A DNA stretch of 64,000 bases from Streptomyces sp. NRRL S-455 (GTDB taxonomy: Bacteria; Actinomycetota; Actinomycetes; Streptomycetales; Streptomycetaceae). Positions 1 to 7,486 of the stretch are shown piece by piece. Made by a program: the position numbers and the translations under genes. Each line of letters begins with the position of its first letter. Positions within the stretch are counted from its first letter, which is position 1. The notes under the pieces are model-generated. The model worked only from the letters and a program-made list of their open reading frames with translations, had not been told where the DNA came from and did no database searches. The stretch is taken from positions 61,710 to 125,709 of the forward strand of contig NZ_JOCT01000020.1 of the NCBI RefSeq assembly GCF_000717875.1, read 5' to 3'.

Positions 1-857
1 AGCGCCCGGGTGGCGAGACGCAGTGACTGCGCGGCCTCGGTGACCGCGACCGCCGGGCCGATCGCGGCCGGCCGGCCGCGCAGAGCGAGCGTGAACGCCC
101 GGCCGCCGAAGCTCCCGGAGCCGTCCGGGTCGGGCACCAGCATGCGGGGCGGCCGCGACTCCATGTCCACCAGCGCGCCCGCCGCCGCCAGCGGCCGGTC
201 CTCCTCCCGCCGGTCCGGCGTCGCGGCCAGCGCCACCACGGCGACCGTACGGGGCACCGGCCAGCGCGCGCTGTGCGCCAGGTCCTGGACTGCCTCCAGC
301 GCCACCGGGCCGTCCTCCAGGAGCAGGTCGAGCAGCCGCCTGCGGCGCCGCTCCAGCTCGTCCGAGCTGCGCAGCCGGGCCTCCGCGTAGCCGGCCGCGG
401 CCGCCTCGGCGACCTCGTGCACCGTACGGAACGCCAGCTCGCCCAGCGCCGCGACGACCGTGGAGTCAAGCCCGAGCTCCTCCGCCGTATGACCCATCAG
501 CCGCCAGGCGTGCAGCCCGCCGACCCGCAGCGCGGACTGCAACGCGTCCAGGCTGCGGCCCTCAAGGGCCTCGCCGCGCCCGAGTTCGTAGTACGTGGCC
601 GCGATAGCGCGTCCGTCGTCGCGCGGGTCGGCGATGTGGTCGACGAACAGGGTCAGCGCCTGCACCACCCCGGCCCGCAGGTTCCTGCGGTACGCCCCGT
701 CGGCGGGCCGCGCGTAGTCGGGGACCTGACGCCGGACCTCCTCCTCCACGGCGTCGGCGACGGCCGCCAGCTGCGCGCGCAGCAGCTTCGCCAGTTCGGG
801 CGGAACCGGCGGCAGGCCGGGGCGGTCCGGCACTCCGTGCGGGGCGGGCACAGCCAT
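1..857 (-). CDS. PucR-family transcriptional regulator, C-terminus cut off by the window edge
   Basis: About 285 residues are visible. The frame stays open to base 1, so the protein continues outside the window. The first 170 residues are mostly helical (an early AxLxAVADAVEEEVRRQVPDY segment and a later YYELGRGEALEGRSLDALQ segment) and resemble the sensor half seen in actinomycete PucR/CdaR-like regulators, which is related to RsbR N-terminal domains. The PucR C-terminal helix-turn-helix would lie beyond the edge and is not seen. The ATG start is chosen because AAAGGAG lies 8 bases upstream; a GTG directly before it is also in frame. The family call is from overall pattern, so the regulated genes are unknown. 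Confidence 0.7.
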   Translation of the reverse strand, partial: MAVPAPHGVPDRPGLPPVPPELAKLLRAQLAAVADAVEEEVRRQVPDYARPADGAYRRNLRAGVVQALTLFVDHIADPRDDGRAIAATYYELGRGEALEGRSLDALQSALRVGGLHAWRLMGHTAEELGLDSTVVAALGELAFRTVHEVAEAAAAGYAEARLRSSDELERRRRRLLDLLLEDGPVALEAVQDLAHSARWPVPRTVAVVALAATPDRREEDRPLAAAGALVDMESRPPRMLVPDPDGSGSFGGRAFTLALRGRPAAIGPAVAVTEAAQSLRLATRA

Positions 858-979
858 CACGGACACTCCTTTCGACCGGAAGCGGCTCACCCGAGCACCG
901 TTGCCGGTGGGACGAGTGGGAAGTCCCGTGTTGGACGGACGTCCCTTCCGCTCCGTTCCGTGCCCCGACGGCACCCCCG

Positions 980-1129
980 TCACTCCGGCACGCCCAGCGC
1001 ATGGGCGAGCACCGGCCAGGAGGCGGTGAACTCCCGCTCCCGGTAAGGCCAGTCGTGTCCTCCTCCTGGGTAGAGGTACGTCGTCGCTTCCCCCGGGCCG
1101 GATGCTGTCACCTCTGTGCTCACAACCAC
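980..1129 (-). pseudogene. Possible C-terminal remnant of an alpha/beta-hydrolase or esterase
   Basis: A 49-codon frame beginning GTG GTT GTG ends in TYLYPGGGHDWPYREREF...LAHALGVPE. The GGGHDW-Y/W segment is the part around the catalytic histidine at the C-terminus of many actinomycete esterases. No hydrolase nucleophile region exists upstream: an in-frame TAG precedes the GTG directly. A GGAGG motif overlaps the candidate start, so it could be translated. I read it as the tail of a decayed or deleted esterase gene; a real small protein is the alternative. Confidence 0.4.
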
Positions 1130-1406
1130 CTCCGAAGTGGTCCCCGACTATGGCAGTGAGACGGGGAAGCGCCGGGCGGATCGTCGTTCTGTGTGGGGGA
1201 GTTGAGTCCTCCGCCGCGGGGTTTCATCCCCGTGTGACAAGACAGCTCCGGTGCCGGGCGCATGGAGCTGCCCGAGTACGTGACCCGACCTGCCCCTTCG
1301 TCAGCAGGCGATCATTTCTCGTCAATTCCGCCACTGGTGAGAAAGACATGTGAATGTTTCCGCGTGGTTCGGGCATACGCAGCGAAAACACAGAGAGGGG
1401 CGCTAC

Positions 1407-1658
1407 GTGCTCGTACCGGACCGGAAAGCCGTCAGAGAGCTGCTCACGCGGTACGCGTCGCTGAGGATCGCTCAGGCGGAGAGGCACATGCCGACGGCGG
1501 CACGCGAGCTGGAGGACGTCAGCTACACGCTGTGCGTGATGATGGGAACATCCGCCATCCATGAGGCGATCGCCAAGGCGGACGCGCTGTTGCTCACGAA
1601 GAGGGCCCCGGAGGGGGCGGACGCGGACGGGGAGAACGGTCTGACGTTGGTGGGCTGA
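1407..1658 (+). CDS. DUF5133 family small protein
   Basis: An 83-residue protein starting VLVPDRKAVRELLTRYASLRIAQAER, followed by a middle segment with DVSYTLCVMMGTSAIHEAIAKAD. This is the DUF5133 pattern, a streptomycete family of unknown function. GTG is chosen as start because AGAGGGG sits 6 bases upstream and this is where family members begin; a longer in-frame ATG at 1350 lacks a ribosome binding site and would add a non-conserved leader. A paralogue sits directly behind the sigma factor gene at 42597, sharing the YTLCV-TGT core. Function unknown; likely a small cytosolic protein. Confidence 0.75.
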   Translation: MLVPDRKAVRELLTRYASLRIAQAERHMPTAARELEDVSYTLCVMMGTSAIHEAIAKADALLLTKRAPEGADADGENGLTLVG

Positions 1659-1699
1659 CATCGCAAGAGCCCGGCGTGACCGGGTGCGGCCTCGGTGGC

Positions 1700-2680
1700 C
1701 TAGGGACGGCCCGCCGAGGCCGCCGCCTTTCCGTGGAACGCCGTACGGTACGCGTACGGCGTGGTGCCCACCACCTTGCGGAACCGCTCCCGGAACGCCG
1801 TCGGTGAGCCGAATCCCGCCTGCCGCGCGATCCGTTCGACGGAGTGGTCGGTGTTCTCCAGCAGGTACTGAGCGCGCCGCACCCGCGCCAGCAGTAACCA
1901 CTGCAGTGGCGTGGTGCCGGTCTGTTCGCGGAAGCGGCGGCTGAAGGTCCGCTCGCTCATTCCGGCGCGCTCCGCAAGCACGCCGAGCGTCACCTCGTGC
2001 GCCAGGTTGTCCTCGATCCACTCGAGCAACGGCTCGAGCGCCGACCCGCGGGGCACCGGCGGGTGCTCGTGCACGATGAACTGGGCCTGTCCGCCCTCGC
2101 GTTCCAGGGGCACGACCGACATCCGGGCGATGTTCGCCGCGACGGCCGATCCCAGATCCCGCCGGATCATGTGCAGGCACAGGTCCAGCGCGGCGGCCGC
2201 ACCGGCCGAGGTGAGGATCTGCCCGTTGTCGACGTACAGCACGTCCGGCTGCACCTCGATCCGCGGGAAACGACGGGCCAGCTCGCCGGCCGCAACCCAG
2301 TGAGTGGTGGCGCGCAGCCCGTCCAGCAGCCCGGCTTCGGCCAGCACGAAGGCGCCCACACAGACGGACGCGATCCGGGTGCCGGCCTCCGCCGCCTGCC
2401 GCAGGGCCGCCAGTACCCGCGCGGACGGCGGTGCGGCCTCGGGGGAGCAGCCCGGCACGATGATCGTGTCGGCCTCCGCCAGTGCCTCGAGCCCCCGGTC
2501 CACGCGCAGGGTGAAACCGCCGTCCGCGCGCACCTCCGGCGACTCGGCGCACAACCGGACCCGGTAGGCGGGCCGCCCGTCCGGCAGATGGGTCCAGGCG
2601 AACGTCTGCTGGGGCGCCGCCATGTCGAACGGCACCACTTGATCGAGGACCAGGATCGCCACGGTGTGCATGAGCGCCAC
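1700..2680 (-). CDS. GlxA-type transcriptional regulator (DJ-1/PfpI domain plus AraC HTH)
   Basis: A 326-residue protein. Residues 1 to about 190 form a DJ-1/PfpI-like amidotransferase-fold domain (opening VAILVLDQVVPFD; nucleophile-elbow-like ASVCVGAFVLAEAGLLDG near residue 107). Residues about 210 to 312 form an AraC-type double helix-turn-helix (TLGVLAERAGMSERTFSRRFREQTG, then VERIARQAGFGSPTAFRERFRKVVGTTPYAYR). Such proteins are DNA-binding regulators whose N-terminal domain is thought to sense a metabolite. It is divergent from the membrane protein gene at 2858, with 177 bases between them, so that gene is a plausible target. The ligand cannot be read from the sequence. Confidence 0.9.
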   Translation of the reverse strand: MALMHTVAILVLDQVVPFDMAAPQQTFAWTHLPDGRPAYRVRLCAESPEVRADGGFTLRVDRGLEALAEADTIIVPGCSPEAAPPSARVLAALRQAAEAGTRIASVCVGAFVLAEAGLLDGLRATTHWVAAGELARRFPRIEVQPDVLYVDNGQILTSAGAAAALDLCLHMIRRDLGSAVAANIARMSVVPLEREGGQAQFIVHEHPPVPRGSALEPLLEWIEDNLAHEVTLGVLAERAGMSERTFSRRFREQTGTTPLQWLLLARVRRAQYLLENTDHSVERIARQAGFGSPTAFRERFRKVVGTTPYAYRTAFHGKAAASAGRP

Positions 2681-2857
2681 CCTAGGCCCGTTCCCGCCGG
2701 CGGGACGAGGCGGGGACGGGGCGGCCCGCGTGACGAGGGCGCAGGTCAGGGAGTTGGCGGGAATCCGTTGGAAGCTGTCGTTTCAGCCTCTGGGCGATCA
2801 TTCCCCGGCTTCCTAACGTGAGTCCGGCAACGTCGATCGCATCACGGAAAGAGTCCG

Positions 2858-3331
2858 GTGACCAAAATCCTGCTGTCCCTCCACGTCCTGGCCGCCATCG
2901 TCGCCATCGGTCCCGTGACCGTCGCGGCCAGCATGTTCCCGCCGGCGGCGCGGCGCGCCGTCCCCGTGAGCGGCGATGCCCCCGACGCTTCGGCCGTCGG
3001 CACGGTCGCGCTGCTGCACCGCATCTGCCGCGTCTACGCCGGTGTCGGACTGACCGTCCCGGTCCTCGGGTTCGCCACCGCTGCCGCGATGGGTGTCCTG
3101 GGCAGCGGATGGCTCGTGACCTCCATCGCACTGACGGCGGCCGCCGCCGGCGTCCTGGTCGCCTTCGTCCTGCCGCGCCAGGAGGAACTCGTCGGCCAAC
3201 TCGAGGGCGAACAGGCCGTCGACCACCGCGACACCGTGCAACTCGCCATGTTCACGGGCGTCTTCAATCTCCTGTGGGCGACGGTCACCGTTCTGATGAT
3301 CGTCCGGCCGGGTTCCACGACCGGAGCCTGA
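2858..3331 (+). CDS. DUF2269-like integral membrane protein
   Basis: 157 residues with four hydrophobic segments at about 5-27, 60-80, 84-104 and 128-148, and a conserved opening LLSLHVLAAIVAIGPVTVAASMFP. The charged loop QEELVGQLEGEQAVDHRDT separates segments 3 and 4. This fits predicted four-helix membrane proteins of the DUF2269 kind, of unknown role. The start is GTG. It is divergent from the GlxA-type regulator at 1700-2680 and may be controlled by it (inference from position only). Confidence 0.65.
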   Translation: MTKILLSLHVLAAIVAIGPVTVAASMFPPAARRAVPVSGDAPDASAVGTVALLHRICRVYAGVGLTVPVLGFATAAAMGVLGSGWLVTSIALTAAAAGVLVAFVLPRQEELVGQLEGEQAVDHRDTVQLAMFTGVFNLLWATVTVLMIVRPGSTTGA

Positions 3332-3470
3332 CCCCTCGCTCGTCCGCTTGCCACGGATGTCCGGTCTGGGTCAAGTCCCCCCAGGGAATTCACACTCCGG
3401 GGCACCGGGCCGCCTAGACTCGCACTCTCGCCCCCGAACGGGGTCGACGAGCAGAAAGGCACGTTGACGG

Positions 3471-3674
3471 GTGTTCCAGGATTCCCCCATCTACGACCGA
3501 CTCATCGCGGAGTGCGGCGATGTGCCCGCACAGGTTCGCCGCGAGGCCGAACGCGTGAGCAGGGAACTGGAGCTGGCCATGCGGCCCGCGCAGTCCCCCG
3601 GCTACGACCGCCCGCACTCCCCGGGCACGGGCTGGCAGCGCACGGCCATGCTGCCCGGCCCGCAGGCGCAGTGA
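3471..3674 (+). CDS. Hypothetical 67-residue protein
   Basis: A short frame starting with GTG that encodes a charged N-terminal half (YDRLIAECGDVPAQVRREAERVSRELELAM, likely one long helix) and a disordered Gly/Pro/Ser-rich tail. It ends 11 bases before the stop of the convergent ATP-grasp gene. I do not recognise a named family. The amphipathic helix and codon use look like real coding sequence. Nothing links it firmly to the adjacent graspetide locus. Confidence 0.55.
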   Translation: MFQDSPIYDRLIAECGDVPAQVRREAERVSRELELAMRPAQSPGYDRPHSPGTGWQRTAMLPGPQAQ

Positions 3675-3685
3675 GCCTTTGCCTC

Positions 3686-4669
3686 TCAACGGACGCTCGT
3701 GTTCCAGCGCTTGACGTGCGCCTGCCCATCCGGAACGGGACGGGCTAACCACTCGGCGATGGTGCGTGCGATCGGCTGCCCCGTCTCCACCTCGACGAAC
3801 CCGAACTGCCCGGACTGGTTGCACTCCAGGAACCACCAGGTCCCGTCGGCGTCCTCGACGAAGTCGAAGGCGCCGTACGCCAGTTCCGCCTCCCGCAGGT
3901 AGGCCTGGACACCTGGCGCGATGCGCGACGGCACGTCGGTGGGGCGCCACGGTGAACCGGGCGCCGCGAAGCGCACGTCGACCTCGTCGGCGTCCGTGTC
4001 CTCGGCGGTCGCCTTGCGGGCGGCCAGCATCCGCTCACCCACCACGGTGAGACGGATGTCGGCCCGCTTGGCGATCCGCCGCTGCAGCAGCGTCGGCCCG
4101 AACGCCACGGCGGAGAAGTCCGTGTCCGGCGCGACCCGGCTGGTCGGCACCGCCCTGGGCGGGTCCTGCGGATGCGCGCCCGACACCGGCTTGACCACCA
4201 GATCCGGGTAGCGCTCGGCGAATTCGCGGGCAGCCCGCGGGAAGGTCGTGATCAGCGTCGCCGGCACGGGCAGGCCGCACTGCTGGCCAAGACGCAACTG
4301 CCACGGCTTGTGCCGGGCACGGCGCGCGGCGTCCGGATGGTTCATCCACCGCGCGTCCGAGCCCCGCAGCATGCCGTAGAGCGCTTGGGCGGCCTCCTCC
4401 GTCAGCCACGCGGACGGCTGGGCCGCCCGGCCGGCCGGTGTGCCGGGCCGGCGCACCCAGACCGATCGCAGCCCGCCGATGCTCACCAGCCGCCCCCCGG
4501 CGGACAGATGGCCACGGAAACGGCCGTGGACGTACTCCCCGGACAGCGCGACACCGCCGGTCAGGTCGGCGGGGTCGACCCGGACCACCGGGATCCCGGA
4601 GGCGTTGAGGTGCACGACCACCATGTCCGCGGTCACGTCCTCCTCACAGGTGAGGATCAGTACGGTCAT
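3686..4669 (-). CDS. tgmB: ATP-grasp ribosomal peptide maturase (TgmB type)
   Basis: A 327-residue ATP-grasp ligase. The N-terminal lobe starts MTVLILTCEEDVTADMVV, followed by the family-typical SVWVRRPGTP and WMNHPDAARRARHKPWQL segments. The ATP-grasp fold follows, with LVVKPVSGAHP (nucleotide-binding strand) and FVEDADGTWWFLECNQSGQF (metal-binding Glu and Asn). TgmB enzymes make omega-ester or omega-amide links between side chains of a ribosomal precursor, giving graspetides. The precursor gene tgmA lies 15 bases upstream in the same direction, so the two form an operon. The usual tgmC protein-isoaspartate-type methyltransferase gene is not next to it. Confidence 0.88.
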   Translation of the reverse strand: MTVLILTCEEDVTADMVVVHLNASGIPVVRVDPADLTGGVALSGEYVHGRFRGHLSAGGRLVSIGGLRSVWVRRPGTPAGRAAQPSAWLTEEAAQALYGMLRGSDARWMNHPDAARRARHKPWQLRLGQQCGLPVPATLITTFPRAAREFAERYPDLVVKPVSGAHPQDPPRAVPTSRVAPDTDFSAVAFGPTLLQRRIAKRADIRLTVVGERMLAARKATAEDTDADEVDVRFAAPGSPWRPTDVPSRIAPGVQAYLREAELAYGAFDFVEDADGTWWFLECNQSGQFGFVEVETGQPIARTIAEWLARPVPDGQAHVKRWNTSVR

Positions 4670-4684
4670 CTTCGGCGGCCGCGT

Positions 4685-4876
4685 TCAGTCGTCGAAGTGC
4701 GTCTTGGAGCCGGCGGTGGACGTCGTGGTGCCGACTTCTCGCAACAGGGCGAAGTCGCAGGCGGCGACCCGGCCGTCCAGGAGTACGTTCAGCTGCAGTC
4801 CGGCGTCGTACACGTACGGAATGACAGCTTCCAACTCCACTGCCGGGCGCGCGTAGTTGAGCGCGAACGGTTGCAT
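4685..4876 (-). CDS. tgmA: Graspetide precursor peptide (ATP-grasp-modified RiPP, TgmA type)
   Basis: A 63-residue peptide opening with MQPFALNYARP, the leader motif recognised in the putative ATP-grasp-modified RiPP family, followed by PYVYDAGLQLNVLLDGR. The C-terminal core GTTTSTAGSKTHFDD offers Thr/Ser/Lys nucleophiles and two terminal Asp carboxylates, the residues a graspetide ligase would join. A GAGGGAGA ribosome binding site precedes the ATG. It lies 15 bases before tgmB. Ring pattern, cleavage site and activity cannot be inferred. Confidence 0.85.
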   Translation of the reverse strand: MQPFALNYARPAVELEAVIPYVYDAGLQLNVLLDGRVAACDFALLREVGTTTSTAGSKTHFDD

Positions 4877-5008
4877 CGTCTCTCCCTCGTCGGTGCTGCG
4901 CCGATCAAGCGGGGGTCCAGGGGCACGGCCACCCGGTCCGTCGGCTCGTTTCGGCTTCCAGAGACTTATACGAATCGAACGGGTGGTTGGTTTCCTTACT
5001 TTCCGTAG

Positions 5009-5320
5009 TCATCGCGCCGGTTGGTGGTCCGGCCGGCGTGTCGTACTGCGCTCCCGCTCGCCGAGGGAGCCGCGGACGGTGCGCAGAGCGAGCAGCAGAA
5101 CGCCGATGTCGTCCAGGTACAGCGGGTCGGGCAGCAGGTCGGCGGGCAGCACGAAATAGAGGACCGCGCCCCAGAAGACCCAGCGCGGGCCGGTGGGCAG
5201 CCCCGCGCGCCGCAGGTCGCGCCGGGTCCGTACCAGCCGCACGAGAACGGTGACGGCGAGGACGAGGACGATGACCGCGAGAATCGCGGCCACGGTGATC
5301 ACCGTTGTGGTCGTATCCAC
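5009..5320 (-). CDS. YkvA-like DUF1232 membrane protein
   Basis: A 103-residue protein with an N-terminal membrane segment (ITVAAILAVIVLVLAVTVLV, about residues 7-26). The DUF1232/YkvA signature follows: WVFWGAVLYFVLPADLLPDP and YLDDIGVLLLALRTVRG. The function of the family is unknown. The start is GTG with AGGGAGGG upstream; longer in-frame openings have no ribosome binding site. The gene lies upstream of tgmA in the same direction, but a 132-base gap suggests separate promoters. Confidence 0.75.
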   Translation of the reverse strand: MDTTTTVITVAAILAVIVLVLAVTVLVRLVRTRRDLRRAGLPTGPRWVFWGAVLYFVLPADLLPDPLYLDDIGVLLLALRTVRGSLGERERSTTRRPDHQPAR

Positions 5321-6011
5321 GGGCTGCCCTCCCTGGCGTGCCGCGACACGGGGTGTCACTACGTGGATTCCCGTTTCCGGCGGCTGTATTGCGGCTGGAG
5401 CCGGACATGTCGGCGAGTCGGCGGATTTTCCCGTGCGGGTGGTCACCCCGTGGGTTACCCGAGTGGCACGGTGTGACGCAGGCGACGACCAGTGGTCAGC
5501 GTAACGTCGCTCGTCCCCGACGGGGGTGCGGGAGCGGCCGTGTCCGCGCCTCCACACCGGCGAGGATGCAGGCGTACAGGAGTTCCTTTTCGCCATCATG
5601 CCTGGCGCCGGCGCCCGGGGCGCGCCGCACGGCGGAGGGACCGCTACGGGCGCGGCACCGGACCGGATCCGCTCACCGCTGTCCCGCTGGCGTGGTGGAC
5701 GGCGTTGCCGATCGCCGCGGCTGTCCCGACGACGCCGATCTTCCCGATCCCCTTGCTGCCCATCGGGTTGATCCGTGCGGCGCGGCGCACGTGGCGCCCG
5801 TGAGGTCCGGGTCCTCCCGCAGGAGGTCCGGCAGGACCCGCCGGTGGTCGACGGTGGGTGACCGCGCAGGGCTTGCCGTTGAGCGGAGCGTCGTCTCCGA
5901 GTGCTGGTGGTTGCCCATGTCGGGGCGGACCTTCCCGGGCGGATCGTACTGCCGTACGGACCGCGAATCCGGAAGGGCACGGCTGACACGTGCGCCCCGA
6001 CGGGCAGGCGC
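5321..6011. other. 691-base gap without a convincing gene
   Basis: Both strands carry only short or skewed frames. The best is a 39-codon minus-strand frame at 5644-5763 (glycine- and alanine-rich, starting MGSKGIGKIGVVGTAAAIGN), which lacks a ribosome binding site. The left end holds the promoter region of the DUF1232 gene and a SigB-like promoter candidate at 5455-5479. The rest may be remnant sequence; I see no repeat or RNA gene in it. Confidence 0.5.
5455..5479 (-). promoter_or_regulatory. Candidate SigB-type promoter upstream of the DUF1232 gene
   Basis: On the minus strand the sequence reads GCGT, 15 bases, GGGTAA, close to the streptomycete SigB consensus GNNT-N14/16-GGGTAC. It lies about 135 bases before the GTG start at 5320. 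The match is short, so chance is possible. Confidence 0.3.
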
Positions 6012-7127
6012 CTACTCCTTCTCCCCGGCGGGGGCAGTGGGACGCGTCGACTTGCCCTTGAAACGTTCGAACGTGCGTGTGATCTGCTGGAGCGGAGAAG
6101 CCGCGGACACACCGGAGGCCTGCCGCGGTGCCGGAGCGGCCCCGGCCGACTCCTGGTAAGCGACCAGGGCCTCGTGGGCGCGCTCGGCCGCCTCCCGGTA
6201 AAGGTCGCGGGACTTCGTCATGGCCTCGAGCGCCTCGGCGTACATGGCCACCAGACCGCGCTGCCGTTCCAGCTCCTCCTGAAGAGTCAGCAGATGCCAG
6301 TCCTCCCGCAGCGCCGTGAGGGCGTCCTGCGCGCCGTCGGGCAGGGGCCTCGGCAGCGCGGCGAACCGCGTCACCGCGGCGACGAGGTCGGTCGGCTCCG
6401 AACCGTCGAGGAAGACCGCGCGGACGGAGAAGTCCTCCACGTCGTAGCCATCCGGGGCCGGGCTGCCGGGCAGCACCACGGCACCGCCGCGCGGCACCTG
6501 GACGCCGGACTCCCGAAGGGCCCAGTTGACGCCCCGCAGTTGCTGCGGCGCCGCCCGGTGCTCCACCACACGGTCCCGCAGACCCGGCGGCAGCCACCGC
6601 GCCACGGGCATCCGGCCGCGCTCGTCCGGGGTCATCGCCTCATGGACGACGACATGGATGTGCCACCCGCCGCGCACGGCGCTCCGGAGCAGGCGCCGGG
6701 TCTCCCTGTCATCCCGGGGGAGCGGGTTGATCTCCCGCAGCGACAGATCGGCCGTGGCGACCCGGTCCCAGCCGGCGTCCGGCTCGTCCGGCCAGAACAG
6801 GCCGACGGGGGAGGGCCACTCCTGTCTCCACGGCTGCTCGGCCTCGGCGATCAGGACCCAGTCCTGCCCCTCGCCCGAACCGGACGTCAGGCTCAGCCGG
6901 GCGCGGACGGTCACCGTTTCGTCCACTCGCCAGCGCGCTTCGAAAACCCGCTCGGCGGGAGCGGCGTCGGCCTCGGGCAGTTCCAGGAAGTCGTCGATGT
7001 CCCGACTGCGCTTGCGCTGCTCCAGCGAGCGCCGGAGAACGTCTTCCGCGGCGCCTCGGGTGTGGCGGCCGCGAGCCGGCCACACCGTGGCGGGAGTCAT
7101 GGGACGGGCGGTGGCGGAGGTCGGCAT
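6012..7127 (-). CDS. Unrecognised 371-residue protein with a C-terminal coiled-coil
   Basis: I do not recognise the family. Visible parts are an N-terminal charged helix (RRSLEQRKRSRDIDDFLELPE), then a central mixed alpha/beta region rich in Trp and Pro (VLIAEAEQPWRQEWPSPVG; then WHIHVVVHEAMTPDERGR). A long C-terminal helix follows, likely coiled coil (LLTLQEELERQRGLVAMYAE), with a basic, Pro-rich tail. No signal peptide or membrane segment is seen. ATG at 7127 is used; an in-frame GTG four codons earlier is possible and neither has a clear ribosome binding site. It is divergent from the SDR gene at 7487. The sequence is coding-like over its full length. Confidence 0.6.
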   Translation of the reverse strand: MPTSATARPMTPATVWPARGRHTRGAAEDVLRRSLEQRKRSRDIDDFLELPEADAAPAERVFEARWRVDETVTVRARLSLTSGSGEGQDWVLIAEAEQPWRQEWPSPVGLFWPDEPDAGWDRVATADLSLREINPLPRDDRETRRLLRSAVRGGWHIHVVVHEAMTPDERGRMPVARWLPPGLRDRVVEHRAAPQQLRGVNWALRESGVQVPRGGAVVLPGSPAPDGYDVEDFSVRAVFLDGSEPTDLVAAVTRFAALPRPLPDGAQDALTALREDWHLLTLQEELERQRGLVAMYAEALEAMTKSRDLYREAAERAHEALVAYQESAGAAPAPRQASGVSAASPLQQITRTFERFKGKSTRPTAPAGEKE

Positions 7128-7333
7128 GAGTCCATTCACGAGCGGGAGCAGGGGCGCATGCCAGTATCGTCGCCGCAGGCCGGTGGGGATAACCCGGGGT
7201 CGCACCCGGAGGCGCCAGGGGAAGCGCTCAGAGCGCGGGAAGCGCCGCCCCGCACACGGGGTGTGCGCGCCGCGCGCGCATCGGCGAGTCTCACTCGTGG
7301 CCACAGCGGCGCCGAATTCCGACAATGGTCCGC

Positions 7334-7380
7334 GCGAGCAGGACCCGCCCACCATCCGCATCGGGGCGGGTCCTGCTCGC
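7334..7380. terminator. Strong 17-bp hairpin between two divergent genes
   Basis: GCGAGCAGGACCCGCCC is followed after 13 bases by its perfect complement. It looks like a factor-independent terminator stem, but no T-tract follows and it lies in the 359-base gap between the starts of two divergent genes (7127 and 7487), where no transcript should end. It could be a leader hairpin of the SDR mRNA or the leftover terminator of a lost gene. The rest of the gap shows no gene. Confidence 0.6.
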
Positions 7381-7486
7381 GTGCGCTGCTCCTCCGGTCC
7401 GAGGTGACCTTGGCGGGCGCCGGGTACCCGTCCGCAGCGGAAGCGGGCACGAGGTGCCCGGCTCGGGCAGATGCGAGGAGGTGCGG

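Noticed and set aside
5644..5763. A 39-codon Gly/Ala-rich minus-strand frame as a small gene or RiPP precursor
   Set aside because: No ribosome binding site and no maturation enzyme next to it; mentioned only in the gap description.
7422..7427. GGGTAC before the SDR gene as a SigB promoter
   Set aside because: No GNNT at 14 to 16 bases upstream; the nearest sequence is AGGT.
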